From the NCBI RefSeq assembly GCF_001653475.1, contig NZ_CP011487.1, positions 930,001 to 994,000 on the forward strand: 64,000 nucleotides of DNA, in the 5' to 3' direction. Positions 44,545 to 53,496 of this stretch are shown piece after piece. A model generated the notes under the pieces. The model saw nothing but the letters and a program-made list of their open reading frames with translations. It was not told the origin of the DNA and ran no database searches. Every line of letters begins with the position of its first letter. The first letter of the stretch is position 1. A program made the translations under genes and the position numbers. This DNA is from Helicobacter pylori (GTDB taxonomy: Bacteria > Campylobacterota > Campylobacteria > Campylobacterales > Helicobacteraceae).

Positions 44545-45186
44545 ATGTTTGCATTACGAGAGTTGCCTTTTGCTAAAGACAGCATGGGAGATTTTTTAAG
44601 CCCTGTAGCGTTTGATTTCCACCATGGGAAACACCATCAAACTTATGTGAATAATTTGAACAATCTCATCAAAGGCACGGATTTTGAGAAAAGTTCTTTG
44701 TTTGCTATTTTGACGAAGTCTAGCGGAGGCGTGTTTAATAACGCCGCTCAAATTTATAACCACGATTTTTATTGGGATTGCCTAAGCCCAAAAGCAATTG
44801 CCTTAAGTGATGAGTTGAAAGGGGCTTTAGAAAAAGATTTTGGCTCATTGGAAAAATTTAAAGAAGACTTCATTAAGAGTGCAACCACTTTATTTGGCTC
44901 TGGTTGGAATTGGGCAGCGTATAATTTAGACACTCAAAAAATTGAAATCATTCAAACGAGCAACGCTCAAACCCCAGTTACGGATAAAAAAGTGCCGCTT
45001 TTAGTGGTGGATGTGTGGGAGCATGCTTATTACATTGACCATAAAAACGCACGCCCTGTGTATTTGGAAAAATTCTACGAGCATATTAATTGGCATTTTG
45101 TTTCTCAATGCTATGAGTGGGCGAAAAAAGAAGGCTTAGGATCAGTGGATTACTACATCAATGAGTTGGTGCATAAAAAAGCCTAA
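44545..45186 (+). CDS. sodB: Iron superoxide dismutase
   Basis: Dismutates superoxide using Fe. The 213-aa product has metal ligands in FDFHHGKHHQTYVNNLN (His near 27), IYNHDFYWDCL (His near 74) and VVDVWEHAYYIDHKN (Asp/His near 155-159), plus the FGSGWNWA signature. The first residues FALRELPFAKDS are typical Fe-SOD. Followed by a strong terminator. Confidence 0.96.
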   Translation: MFALRELPFAKDSMGDFLSPVAFDFHHGKHHQTYVNNLNNLIKGTDFEKSSLFAILTKSSGGVFNNAAQIYNHDFYWDCLSPKAIALSDELKGALEKDFGSLEKFKEDFIKSATTLFGSGWNWAAYNLDTQKIEIIQTSNAQTPVTDKKVPLLVVDVWEHAYYIDHKNARPVYLEKFYEHINWHFVSQCYEWAKKEGLGSVDYYINELVHKKA

Positions 45187-45200
45187 GCGTTACTGCTGTT

Positions 45201-45235
45201 GTGGTTTAAAGATTTTTAAACCACGCTTCTTTTTT
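45201..45235 (+). terminator. Rho-independent terminator after sodB
   Basis: A 10-bp stem GTGGTTTAAA / TTTAAACCAC with a GATT loop is followed by GCTTC and six T. It starts 14 bases after the sodB stop and ends three bases before the cmoA ATG. Confidence 0.85.
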
Positions 45236-45237
45236 GA

Positions 45238-45957
45238 ATGAAAGACACTCTGTTTAACCAATCTCTAAACAAACGCTTTTGTTTTGATGAGAAAGTCGCC
45301 CATGTTTTTGATGACATGCTGGAGCGCTCCATTCCCTATTACCATGAGATGTTGGATTTGGGGGCGTATTTTATCGCTCAAAATTTAAAAGAAAATATCC
45401 ATGCTAAGCCCTTGATTTATGATTTGGGCTGTTCTACCGGAAACTTTTTTATTGCGCTTAACCAACAAATCCAACAAGATATTGAGCTTGTAGGGATTGA
45501 CAATTCCATGCCCATGCTTAAAAAAGCGCAAGAAAAATTAAAAGATTTTAACAATGCCCGTTTTGAATGCATGGATTTTTTAGAGGTTGAGTTTAAAGAA
45601 GCGAGCGCGTTTTCATTGCTTTTTGTGCTGCAATTTGTCCGCCCCATGCAAAGAGAGGTGTTGCTCAAAAAGATTTATAACAGCCTTGCGTTGAATGGGG
45701 TTTTATTGGTGGGCGAAAAGATCATGAGCGAAGACAGGATATTAGACAAGCAAATGATAGAGCTATACTACCTTTATAAACAAAATCAAGGCTATAGTCA
45801 CAATGAAATCGCTTTCAAAAGGGAAGCGTTAGAAAATGTGCTTGTGCCTTATAGTTTAAAAGAAAATGTCGCTCTTTTAGAAAGTGTGGGGTTTAAGCAT
45901 GTGGAAGCGCTGTTTAAATGGGTAAATTTCACGCTACTAGTCGCCAGAAAAACTTAA
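45238..45957 (+). CDS. cmoA: Carboxy-SAM synthase CmoA
   Basis: Makes carboxy-S-adenosylmethionine from SAM and prephenate for CmoB. The 239-aa product opens [20 protein letters not shown], aligning with the usual CmoA start (DTLF...FDERVAxVF). It has the SAM motif [16 protein letters not shown] near 59-74 and the family core [20 protein letters not shown] near 126. The family match supports this ATG even though no ribosome site is present: the T-run of the sodB terminator ends just before it. Its partner cmoB is at 10963-11748. Confidence 0.92.
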   Translation: MKDTLFNQSLNKRFCFDEKVAHVFDDMLERSIPYYHEMLDLGAYFIAQNLKENIHAKPLIYDLGCSTGNFFIALNQQIQQDIELVGIDNSMPMLKKAQEKLKDFNNARFECMDFLEVEFKEASAFSLLFVLQFVRPMQREVLLKKIYNSLALNGVLLVGEKIMSEDRILDKQMIELYYLYKQNQGYSHNEIAFKREALENVLVPYSLKENVALLESVGFKHVEALFKWVNFTLLVARKT

Positions 45958-45989
45958 GTTTTTTAAAAAAGATATAAAACATGAGTTTT

Positions 45990-47849
45990 TTAAAAAATAT
46001 CCACAGGATCCATATTCACGCTACAAGGGATATTCCGGGCGGTTTTTAAAAACGCATGCACGCTTTTAATTAGGCTTAAAGGGTTTTTGGAACGCAATAA
46101 AATAAGGTAGCGATAAGAAGAGGCGATTTTTTCAATGGGGGCTTTAAAGTTAGAAAGCGTTACGCCCTTTTCTAAACACGAAGAAAGGGTTTGAGAGGCT
46201 TTTAGGCTCAATTGTTGGGCTTTTTCTTCGTTTTTATGCTTAAACTCTAACAAACACAGCCTTGAAAAAGGCGGGTAGAGTTCGCACCTTTCTTGCAATT
46301 CGTATTGTAAAAAATCTTCATAATCTTCTAAGAAATTTTCTAATAGATCGGTTTCGGTGCTTTGAATGAACACTTGGCCAGAAATTTGCCTAGCGCTCCT
46401 CCCAGCGATTTGATAAAGTAACGACACGCCCTCTTCTAAAGCCCTGTAACTATTGGATTTAATGATATTGTCTATGCCTAAAACAACCGCTAAACTCACT
46501 TTAGCGTAATCATGCCCTTTGCTTATCATTTGAGTGCCGATTAAGATATTGGTTTTTTGAGCGTTGAAATCGTTTAAAATATTGTGGAGTTTTTTTGGCG
46601 TGCTGGTATGATCTTTATCTAAAATGGCTATTTTAGCGCCTTTTAAAAGGCCTTCCAACTCGTTCAACACTTGCATGGTGCCTATCCTTTTACCCACTAA
46701 AACTTCGCTTTGACACGCGCTGCAAATTTTAGGGATAGGGCTTGAAAAATGGCAATAATGGCACATGAGTTTGTTGGTTTTTAAATGCAAACTCATATTC
46801 ACGCTGCAAAAGGGGCATTGAACGCTTTTATAGCAATTTTGACACAGCAAGGTTTTGAAATTAGCCCTTGTAGGCACAAAAATAATGGCTTGCTCGTTTT
46901 TGTCTATAACTTGTTTTAGCGCTTCTAGGAGTTTGGGCGTGATAAAACGCTCGGTTTTTTCAAAAATAATGTTTTTTTGCGTAGGCGTGTAGCGCCCCTT
47001 TAAGCGCACCAAAGCCTTATCTTTAAAGCGTTTGTAACTATTTAAACTTGGCGTAGCAGAGCCTAAAATCACTTGAATAGGGAATTTATGGGATAAATAC
47101 AAGCATAAATCCCTAGCGTTATACATAGGGCTTTGATGAGATTTATAAGAAAAGTCATGCTCTTCATCTACAATGATTAAACCCAACTCCTTAAGGGGTA
47201 AAAACAACGCACTTCGTGTGCCTACCACTAATTTGATTTCTTGCGAATAAAGCTTTTCTAAAAATTGTTTTTTTTGGGTTTGAGAGAGTTTGCTATGCCA
47301 CAAGCCTAAATTTTCTTTAAAAACCCTTTTAAGGCGTTGTTGCATTTGAGGGGTGAGGGCGATTTCTGGCACTAACAACAGAGCGCTTTTTTTTTGCTCT
47401 AAAGTTTGAGCGATTGAATGCATATAAATCTCGGTTTTCCCGCTACCCGTATCGCCAAAGAGCAAGCTTGCTGAATGTTTTTGCAATTCTTTTAAAGCGT
47501 TTGTTTGCGTTTGGCTTAACGCATTAAGAACAGGCTCAATTTTTTCTAACCCCACCAAATCGCATTCTTTAAAAGGGGTAAAAAGATTTAAGACTGAAGA
47601 AAGATTAGCCGAGTAGTATTGAGCGATAAATGCAGCGAGTTCTATTTGAAAGGGGAGTAAGAAATAAGGGGTTTTTTCTAGTTCTAGGCATTCAAAAGAG
47701 GGTTTTGAAACTTCTTCAAGAACGACGCCCAAAAGCGTTTTATCCCTTAAATGGATATTGACTAACGCTCCTTTTTGGTGCCGCTCCTTAGAAAAGTAAG
47801 TTAAAGGGGGGGTTTTATTTTTTAAAGGAGCGATCAAGTGATAGAACAT
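45990..47849 (-). CDS. priA: Primosomal replication helicase PriA
   Basis: Superfamily 2 helicase that restarts stalled forks. The 619-aa product has the Walker [16 protein letters not shown] near 129-143, DEEH box [17 protein letters not shown] near 225, and zinc-binding cysteines in [20 protein letters not shown] through [18 protein letters not shown] near 336-384. Helicase motif V/VI reads [10 protein letters not shown] and QIAGRSAR. It overlaps the small upstream gene by 16 bp. Confidence 0.95.
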   Translation of the reverse strand: MFYHLIAPLKNKTPPLTYFSKERHQKGALVNIHLRDKTLLGVVLEEVSKPSFECLELEKTPYFLLPFQIELAAFIAQYYSANLSSVLNLFTPFKECDLVGLEKIEPVLNALSQTQTNALKELQKHSASLLFGDTGSGKTEIYMHSIAQTLEQKKSALLLVPEIALTPQMQQRLKRVFKENLGLWHSKLSQTQKKQFLEKLYSQEIKLVVGTRSALFLPLKELGLIIVDEEHDFSYKSHQSPMYNARDLCLYLSHKFPIQVILGSATPSLNSYKRFKDKALVRLKGRYTPTQKNIIFEKTERFITPKLLEALKQVIDKNEQAIIFVPTRANFKTLLCQNCYKSVQCPFCSVNMSLHLKTNKLMCHYCHFSSPIPKICSACQSEVLVGKRIGTMQVLNELEGLLKGAKIAILDKDHTSTPKKLHNILNDFNAQKTNILIGTQMISKGHDYAKVSLAVVLGIDNIIKSNSYRALEEGVSLLYQIAGRSARQISGQVFIQSTETDLLENFLEDYEDFLQYELQERCELYPPFSRLCLLEFKHKNEEKAQQLSLKASQTLSSCLEKGVTLSNFKAPIEKIASSYRYLILLRSKNPLSLIKSVHAFLKTARNIPCSVNMDPVDIF

Positions 47850-48070
47850 GATGAGATTTTTTCTAAAAGCTTTTTGAGTTCATTGTGCAAATACTCGTTT
47901 TGACAACTTTCATGCAAATAATCCTTTAAAAGCTCTAATGCGTTTAATTCTTGGTTGTGGAAACGCTCCTTTAGGGTGCGTTTCATCTCATCGCTAAAGG
48001 TGTTATTGAGAGAGATTTTATAGCGTTTGCCTAAATAAGTGATTTCTAAGCTGTCATTTTCTGAATGCAT
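47834..48070 (-). CDS. Small protein (HP0386-like), possibly ZapA-like
   Basis: 78 aa. Short beta start [16 protein letters not shown], then helices. The start resembles the ZapA opening (Ixx-LGxxYxI), but no clear family match can be proven by eye. It overlaps priA by 16 bp and lies 12 bp after a short coiled-coil gene on the same strand, so all three are likely co-transcribed. Confidence 0.65.
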   Translation of the reverse strand: MHSENDSLEITYLGKRYKISLNNTFSDEMKRTLKERFHNQELNALELLKDYLHESCQNEYLHNELKKLLEKISSCSIT

Positions 48071-48082
48071 GTTTTTAATGGT

Positions 48083-48310
48083 TTATGACAATAAATCAGA
48101 GATTTTGTCATAAAGACTTTGAATGCCCTTATCTTTAGCACTCAATTCATCGTATAAAATAGCGATTTGAATGTCTTTTTCTTCATTTTGCGCATTCAGT
48201 GTGGTGTTTGCTTGGCGTAAAGCGTTCAACTCTTCTTCTTGTTTTTTGATTTTTTCAATCAATTCATCAATTTTAGCACCCAATTGGTTTAACAAACTTA
48301 AAGATTGCAT
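48083..48310 (-). CDS. Short coiled-coil protein (HP0385-like)
   Basis: 75 aa, almost all helical with a heptad pattern from LLNQLGAKIDELIEKIKKQE through EEKDIQIAILYDEL. The build is like ZapB-type or SlyX-type coiled coils. Start at 48310, preceded by AAAGG; an upstream in-frame codon would add 19 residues without support. Confidence 0.7.
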   Translation of the reverse strand: MQSLSLLNQLGAKIDELIEKIKKQEEELNALRQANTTLNAQNEEKDIQIAILYDELSAKDKGIQSLYDKISDLLS

Positions 48311-48382
48311 AGTAAGCCTTTCATGGTTTTTAAAAGTTATTATATCAAAGCTATTTAATGATCGCAAAATACCCCTATCCCC

Positions 48383-48406
48383 TTAAGGTAATGGCTTTTA
48401 CCTTAA
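48383..48406. other. Perfect 9-bp hairpin in a divergent spacer
   Basis: TTAAGGTAA, a TGGCTT loop and TTACCTTAA. It lies between the minus-strand coiled-coil gene and the plus-strand SPOR gene, 73 bases from one start and 106 from the other. It could be a terminator of an unseen transcript or a protein-binding dyad. Confidence 0.4.
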
Positions 48407-48511
48407 AATAAAGCAACTAAAACCCCATGTTTTAAACAATCCTTATGGCGGTATTTGGTATTTTTTATTACCATAAAGCAACAAGATAGAAAACTTGACA
48501 TGGGAGTAATA

Positions 48512-49258
48512 ATGCAAAAAAATATATTAAAAATGACTCTGTTGTTGGTTTTCCTCTTTTTAAGAAACGCTGTTGGTTTAGAGGACAAAAAAGCAGATCT
48601 TAAAAGCGTTCCAAATACGCCTAAAAATTTACCCCCTATCCAATTAAGGCTCGATCAAGCCTACGATGATCTTATCAAAATATTAGACAATATGGGAAAA
48701 AGCACGCAGTATGAGTTCCCTAAAATTAAAGAAATTCTGGAGCAAAGCGAAGAAGAATGGCTCAAAGTCGCCCATGAAGAATGCGTGGCGTTGATGATGC
48801 TAATAAGCCCTAAAGCTTCTATTGAAAATAGCCCGATTTATCAGAATTGCTATGAAGCTTATGTGAAGCAAAGAATCCATGATTTATATGATTTTTATAT
48901 AGAAAGCAAAAAGGTGAAAAGAAAAATCAAGAAAGCCCATCAGCATGCGCTTGCTCTTAATGAATCCAAACCCCTAACCAAAGAGCTGCCTAAAAACGAG
49001 AATAAAAAGAGCTTAATAAAACCTAGCTTAAAAGATGCAAGTATGCCTAAAGGATATTACTTGCAAATGGGGGCTTTTTTGAACGTGCCCAGTAAGGATT
49101 TTTTGCAAACGCTCAAAACTTTCCCTTACCAAATGGAGAAAAAAGAATCTCTCACGCATTATTTTATTGGCCCTTATAAAACGAAAGAAGAAGCCCTAAA
49201 ACAGCTTGAAAAAGCGCTCAAAAGCTTTAAAAATAGGCCTGTATTAGTGGAAAAGTAA
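48512..49258 (+). CDS. Exported SPOR-domain protein (HP0384-like)
   Basis: 248 aa. Signal peptide MQKNILKMTLLLVFLFLRN, mature part from about GLEDKK, a helical middle and a basic linker. The C-terminal SPOR domain (GYYLQMGAFLNVPSKDFLQ to FIGPYKTKEEALKQLEKAL, about 180-245) binds denuded peptidoglycan glycans, often at septa. The ATG at 48512 is preferred; GGGAG lies six bases before it within an upstream in-frame extension. Confidence 0.85.
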   Translation: MQKNILKMTLLLVFLFLRNAVGLEDKKADLKSVPNTPKNLPPIQLRLDQAYDDLIKILDNMGKSTQYEFPKIKEILEQSEEEWLKVAHEECVALMMLISPKASIENSPIYQNCYEAYVKQRIHDLYDFYIESKKVKRKIKKAHQHALALNESKPLTKELPKNENKKSLIKPSLKDASMPKGYYLQMGAFLNVPSKDFLQTLKTFPYQMEKKESLTHYFIGPYKTKEEALKQLEKALKSFKNRPVLVEK

Positions 49259-49301
49259 TCGTTTTAACTATCCTTAATTTAATGAAAATAAATCTATAGT
49301 T

Positions 49302-49826
49302 TTATTGGATTTTATAAAGCCACATGGCTATTAGCGTGACAAACAAACTCGCGCCCAAAAACACATAGCCTATCATTTTATAAAGGGGGATAAAATTTTT
49401 TTGAATTTCTTCTTCTGCAATAATGATTTTAGAAACCCCTAAGCGGTTAGTTGGGGTGCTGTCTGTGAGGTAAAAGCCTTGTTTTTTAAGCGCAAAATAA
49501 GGGGTTTTGATTAAGGCGTCATTTTTAAAAGAGGCCACAAACGCCCCGATATTAGAAAACTTGACTTGGTTGTTTGCATCCAACAAGACAAAGGGGGTGT
49601 TTTTGAATCGTTCTTCTAAGATTCTTAAAGGCTCTAAAGAAGAGGCATTGTCCAATTCTAAAAGGCTTTTAGCGATCGCATCAGCGGTGTATTGCATGCG
49701 TATTTGGGTGTTTTCTAAGAGGTTATTTTTCGCATAAAAGAAAAATAACGCTAACAAAACCCCCACTAAAAGCAAGGTAGAAAGGGCATAAATGATTAAA
49801 AAACGCTTTTTAAAAGAATAGGGCAT
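49302..49826 (-). CDS. Two-span membrane protein with sensor-like loop (HP0383-like)
   Basis: 174 aa. One N-terminal span (LLIIYALSTLLLVGVLLALFF region near 8-30), an extracytoplasmic loop of about 115 residues, and a second span near the C-terminus (MIGYVFLGASLFVTLIAMWL) ending at KIQ. The layout is like the sensor part of a histidine kinase without HAMP or kinase domain. No kinase remnant is seen downstream. It converges with the SPOR gene. Confidence 0.7.
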   Translation of the reverse strand: MPYSFKKRFLIIYALSTLLLVGVLLALFFFYAKNNLLENTQIRMQYTADAIAKSLLELDNASSLEPLRILEERFKNTPFVLLDANNQVKFSNIGAFVASFKNDALIKTPYFALKKQGFYLTDSTPTNRLGVSKIIIAEEEIQKNFIPLYKMIGYVFLGASLFVTLIAMWLYKIQ

Positions 49827-49953
49827 GACAAACCTTTTTGTTTATAGTGGGTTGAATAACACAGCTTTTTACTATTGAATTAAAAACGCTCAAAAATAGC
49901 CTCTTTTTTCTACCATATTTATTTAATTTTATGGTAAATTTTTGAAAAATTGT

Positions 49954-49959
49954 TATAAT
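49954..49959 (+). promoter_or_regulatory. -10 box of probable M48 protease gene promoter
   Basis: TATAAT 51 bases before the ATG at 50005, with AAAGGAG as ribosome site. It lies in the spacer divergent from the sensor-like gene. Confidence 0.6.
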
Positions 49960-50004
49960 TCCTACATTTTTATTGGTAAGTCAATTAAGAAAGGAGTTTA
50001 GAAC

Positions 50005-51228
50005 ATGCTTGACATATGGATAGATATGATAATCTGTATTTTTTATTTGCTTTTTTTTACGACTCCTTACATTGCAGGCGATATTTTGCAATTGAAATTT
50101 ATCCGTCAAAAGCTCTGCGAGAAGCCTGTTTTACTCCCCCAAAAGGATTATGAAGAAGCGGGAAATTACGCTATTAGAAAAATGCAATTATCCATTATTT
50201 CTCAAATTTTAGATGGGATAATCTTTGCTGGTTGGGTCTTTTTTGGTTTGACGCATTTAGAAGATTTGATGCATTATTTAAACCTTTCTGAAACGCTAGG
50301 TTACTTGGTGTTTGCCTTGTTGTTTTTAGCGATTCAAAGCGTTTTATCCTTACCCATTAGCTACTACACCACCATGCATTTGGATAAGGAATTTGGCTTT
50401 TCTAAGGTGAGCTTATCGTTATTTTTTAAGGATTTTTTCAAAGGGTTATTGCTCACTTTAAGCGTGGGATTGTTGTTGATTTACACTCTTATTATGATCA
50501 TTGAACATGTGGAACATTGGGAGATTAGCTCGTTTTTTGTCGTGTTTGTTTTTATGATTTTGGCCAATCTTTTTTACCCTAAAATCGCCCAGCTTTTCAA
50601 CCAATTCACCCCCTTGAATAATAGGGATTTGGAAAGTCAAATTGAAAGCATGATGGATAAAGTGGGTTTTAAATCCGAAGGCATTTTTGTGATGGACGCT
50701 AGCAAGAGGGATGGGCGTTTGAATGCGTATTTTGGGGGCTTGGGTAAAAACAAGCGGGTGGTGTTGTTTGACACTTTGATCTCTAAAGTTGGGACAGAAG
50801 GGCTTTTAGCCATTTTAGGGCATGAATTAGGGCATTTTAAAAATAAGGATTTGTTGAAAAGTTTAGGGATTATGGGAGGTTTGCTCGCTCTTGTTTTTGC
50901 TTTGATCGCTCATTTGCCACCGTTGGTTTTTGAAGGCTTTAATGTCTCACAAACACCAGCGAGTTTGATTGCGATTTTACTCTTGTTTTTGCCGGTATTT
51001 TCTTTTTACGCTATGCCTTTGATCGGGTTTTTTAGCCGAAAGAATGAATACAATGCGGACAAGTTTGGAGCGAGTTTAAGCTCTAAAGAGGTTTTAGCCA
51101 AAGCGTTAGTGTCTATTGTGAGTGAAAATAAAGCGTTCCCCCATTCGCACCCTTTTTATGTTTTCTTGCATTTCACGCACCCACCGCTATTAGAGCGCTT
51201 GAAAGCTTTGGATTATGAAATTGAATGA
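50005..51228 (+). CDS. M48 (Ste24-type) membrane metalloprotease
   Basis: 407-aa integral membrane zinc protease. Several N-terminal spans precede the zinc motif ILGHELGHFKNKD near 270-283, with the third ligand Glu in SRKNEYNADKFGA near 345. The domain order matches CaaX prenyl protease 1/Ste24, used in bacteria mainly for membrane protein quality control (inferred role). Its stop overlaps prmC by four bases. Confidence 0.92.
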   Translation: MLDIWIDMIICIFYLLFFTTPYIAGDILQLKFIRQKLCEKPVLLPQKDYEEAGNYAIRKMQLSIISQILDGIIFAGWVFFGLTHLEDLMHYLNLSETLGYLVFALLFLAIQSVLSLPISYYTTMHLDKEFGFSKVSLSLFFKDFFKGLLLTLSVGLLLIYTLIMIIEHVEHWEISSFFVVFVFMILANLFYPKIAQLFNQFTPLNNRDLESQIESMMDKVGFKSEGIFVMDASKRDGRLNAYFGGLGKNKRVVLFDTLISKVGTEGLLAILGHELGHFKNKDLLKSLGIMGGLLALVFALIAHLPPLVFEGFNVSQTPASLIAILLLFLPVFSFYAMPLIGFFSRKNEYNADKFGASLSSKEVLAKALVSIVSENKAFPHSHPFYVFLHFTHPPLLERLKALDYEIE

Positions 51229-52055
51229 CTCTTTCACAAGCCCTAAACAAATCTAAAAAAGAATTATCGCAAAAAGGTTTTAGGGGGGGCTTAGAATCTG
51301 AAATTTTATTAGGCTTTGTCTTGCAAAAAGAGAGGGTTTTTTTGCACGCGCATGCCTATTTAGAGTTAAACCACGAAGAAGAGGTGCGTTTTTTTGAATT
51401 GGTAGAAAAGCGCTTGGATGACTGCCCCATAGAGTATTTATTAAAAAGCTGTGATTTTTATGGGCGCTCTTTTTTCGTGAATGAGCATGTTTTAATCCCA
51501 CGGCCTGAAACGGAGATTTTGGTCAAAAAAGCCCTTGATATTATTTCTCAATACCATTTAAAAGAGATAGGCGAAATAGGCATAGGGAGTGCTTGCGTGT
51601 CTGTTAGTTTGGCTTTAGAAAACCCTAAACTTTCCATTCATGCGAGCGATATTTCACCAAAAGCTTTAGAAGTGGCGTCCAAAAATATTGAACGCTTTTG
51701 TCTAAAAGAGCGTGTTTTTTTAAAAAAAACGCGCCTTTGGGATGGCATGCCAACGATACAAATGCTTGTCTCTAACCCGCCCTATATCGCTAGAGATTAT
51801 CCTTTGGAAAAATCCGTTCTCAAAGAACCGCATGAAGCCCTTTTTGGGGGGGTTAAAGGCGATGAAATCTTAAAAGAAATCATTTTTTTAGCCGCTGGGT
51901 TAAAAATCCCTTTTTTGGCTTGTGAAATGGGGTATGACCAGTTAAAAAGCTTGAAAGAATGCTTGGAGTTTTGCGGTTATTTTGCGGAGTTTTACAAGGA
52001 TTTGAGCGGCTTTGATAGGGGGTTTATAGGCATTTTAAAAAGTTTTTTAAGATAA
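51225..52055 (+). CDS. prmC: Release factor glutamine methyltransferase PrmC
   Basis: Methylates the GGQ glutamine of release factors. The 276-aa product has the catalytic LVSNPPYIARDYPLEKSVLK near 181-200 (NPPY) and SAM region IGEIGIGSACVSVSLALENP near 117. RPETEILV near 90 is also typical. The glycine motif reads GIGSAC rather than the usual GTGSG. Coupled to the upstream protease gene by ATGA. Confidence 0.93.
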   Translation: MTLSQALNKSKKELSQKGFRGGLESEILLGFVLQKERVFLHAHAYLELNHEEEVRFFELVEKRLDDCPIEYLLKSCDFYGRSFFVNEHVLIPRPETEILVKKALDIISQYHLKEIGEIGIGSACVSVSLALENPKLSIHASDISPKALEVASKNIERFCLKERVFLKKTRLWDGMPTIQMLVSNPPYIARDYPLEKSVLKEPHEALFGGVKGDEILKEIIFLAAGLKIPFLACEMGYDQLKSLKECLEFCGYFAEFYKDLSGFDRGFIGILKSFLR

Positions 52056-52083
52056 AGTTAAAATTTAATTACCCTTTTAGTGT

Positions 52084-52089
52084 TACAAT
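52084..52089 (+). promoter_or_regulatory. -10 box of probable gdhA promoter
   Basis: TACAAT 33 bases before the gdhA ATG at 52122, flanked by GTGTT/AACAC half sites. Confidence 0.5.
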
Positions 52090-52121
52090 AAAAACACTTA
52101 AAATAATAAAGGATGTCGCTT

Positions 52122-53468
52122 ATGTATATTGAAAAAATTCTCCAATCTTTACAGAAAAAATACCCCTATCAAAAAGAGTTCCATCAAGCCGTCTATGAAG
52201 CTATCACTTCTTTAAAACCCCTTTTAGACAGCGATAAAAGTTATGAAAAGCATGCCATTTTAGAGCGTTTGATTGAGCCTGAAAGGGAGATTTTTTTTAG
52301 GGTGTGTTGGCTAGATGATAACAATCAAATCCAAATCAATCGGGGATGTAGGGTTGAATTCAATTCAGCTATTGGTCCTTATAAGGGGGGTTTGAGATTC
52401 CACCCTAGCGTGAATGAAAGCGTGATCAAGTTTTTAGGCTTTGAGCAAGTGTTGAAAAATTCGCTCACCACTTTGGCTATGGGGGGCGCTAAGGGGGGGA
52501 GCGATTTTGACCCTAAAGGGAAGAGTGAACATGAGATCATGCGTTTTTGCCAGGCGTTCATGAATGAATTATACCGCCATATTGGAGCCACGACTGATGT
52601 GCCAGCCGGGGATATTGGAGTGGGTGAAAGAGAGATTGGCTATCTGTTTGGGCAATACAAAAAATTAGTCAATCGTTTTGAGGGCGTATTGACCGGTAAA
52701 GGGCTAACTTATGGGGGGAGCTTGTGCAGAAAAGAAGCTACCGGCTATGGGTGCGTGTATTTTGCTGAAGAAATGTTGCAAGAAAGGAACAGCTCTTTAG
52801 AGGGTAAGGTTTGTAGCGTTTCTGGGAGCGGTAATGTCGCTATTTATACCATTGAAAAATTGCTTCAAATAGGAGCCAAACCGGTAACTGCGAGCGATTC
52901 TAATGGCATGATTTATGATAAAGACGGCATTGATTTAGAGCTTTTGAAAGAGATTAAAGAGGTGCGTCGTGGGAGGATCAAAGAATACGCTTCAGAAAAA
53001 ACCAATGCGAAATACACCCCCATAGAAAATTACCCCAAAGGGGGGAATGCTGTATGGCATGTGCCTTGTTTTGCGGCTTTTCCTAGTGCGACCGAGAATG
53101 AATTGAGCGTTTTAGACGCTAAAACCCTCCTTTCTAACGGGTGCAAATGCGTGGCTGAAGGGGCGAACATGCCCTCAAGCAATGAAGCGATTGGATTGTT
53201 TTTACAGGCTAAGATTTCTTATGGCATAGGCAAGGCGGCTAATGCTGGGGGAGTGAGTGTGAGCGGCTTGGAAATGGCGCAAAATGCGAGCATGCACCCT
53301 TGGAGTTTTGAAGTGGTGGATGCGAAGTTACACCACATTATGAAAGAGATTTATAAGAATGTCTCTCAAACCGCTAAAGAGTTTAAAGACCCTACTAATT
53401 TTGTTTTAGGGGCTAATATCGCCGGCTTTAGAAAAGTAGCGTCTGCGATGATAGCGCAAGGGGTTTGA
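52122..53468 (+). CDS. gdhA: NADP-type glutamate dehydrogenase
   Basis: Interconverts 2-oxoglutarate plus ammonia and glutamate. The 448-aa hexameric-type product has the PYKGGLRFHPSV motif near 84-95, the catalytic lysine in LAMGGAKGGSDFDPKGKS near 122, and the dinucleotide fold VCSVSGSGNVAIYTIEKL near 230. Start set at 52122, since AAAGG lies seven bases before it; the upstream ATG at 52113 would abut the ribosome site. A useful outlet for urease-derived ammonia in this organism (inferred). Confidence 0.95.
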   Translation: MYIEKILQSLQKKYPYQKEFHQAVYEAITSLKPLLDSDKSYEKHAILERLIEPEREIFFRVCWLDDNNQIQINRGCRVEFNSAIGPYKGGLRFHPSVNESVIKFLGFEQVLKNSLTTLAMGGAKGGSDFDPKGKSEHEIMRFCQAFMNELYRHIGATTDVPAGDIGVGEREIGYLFGQYKKLVNRFEGVLTGKGLTYGGSLCRKEATGYGCVYFAEEMLQERNSSLEGKVCSVSGSGNVAIYTIEKLLQIGAKPVTASDSNGMIYDKDGIDLELLKEIKEVRRGRIKEYASEKTNAKYTPIENYPKGGNAVWHVPCFAAFPSATENELSVLDAKTLLSNGCKCVAEGANMPSSNEAIGLFLQAKISYGIGKAANAGGVSVSGLEMAQNASMHPWSFEVVDAKLHHIMKEIYKNVSQTAKEFKDPTNFVLGANIAGFRKVASAMIAQGV

Positions 53469-53470
53469 TT

Positions 53471-53496
53471 GGTTTGTTTTGCAAACCTATTTTTTA
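53471..53496 (+). terminator. Terminator after gdhA
   Basis: GGTTTG, a TTTTG loop and CAAACC, then TATTTTTT. It begins 2 bases after the gdhA stop and overlaps the 3' end of the convergent fucosyltransferase gene. Confidence 0.7.
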
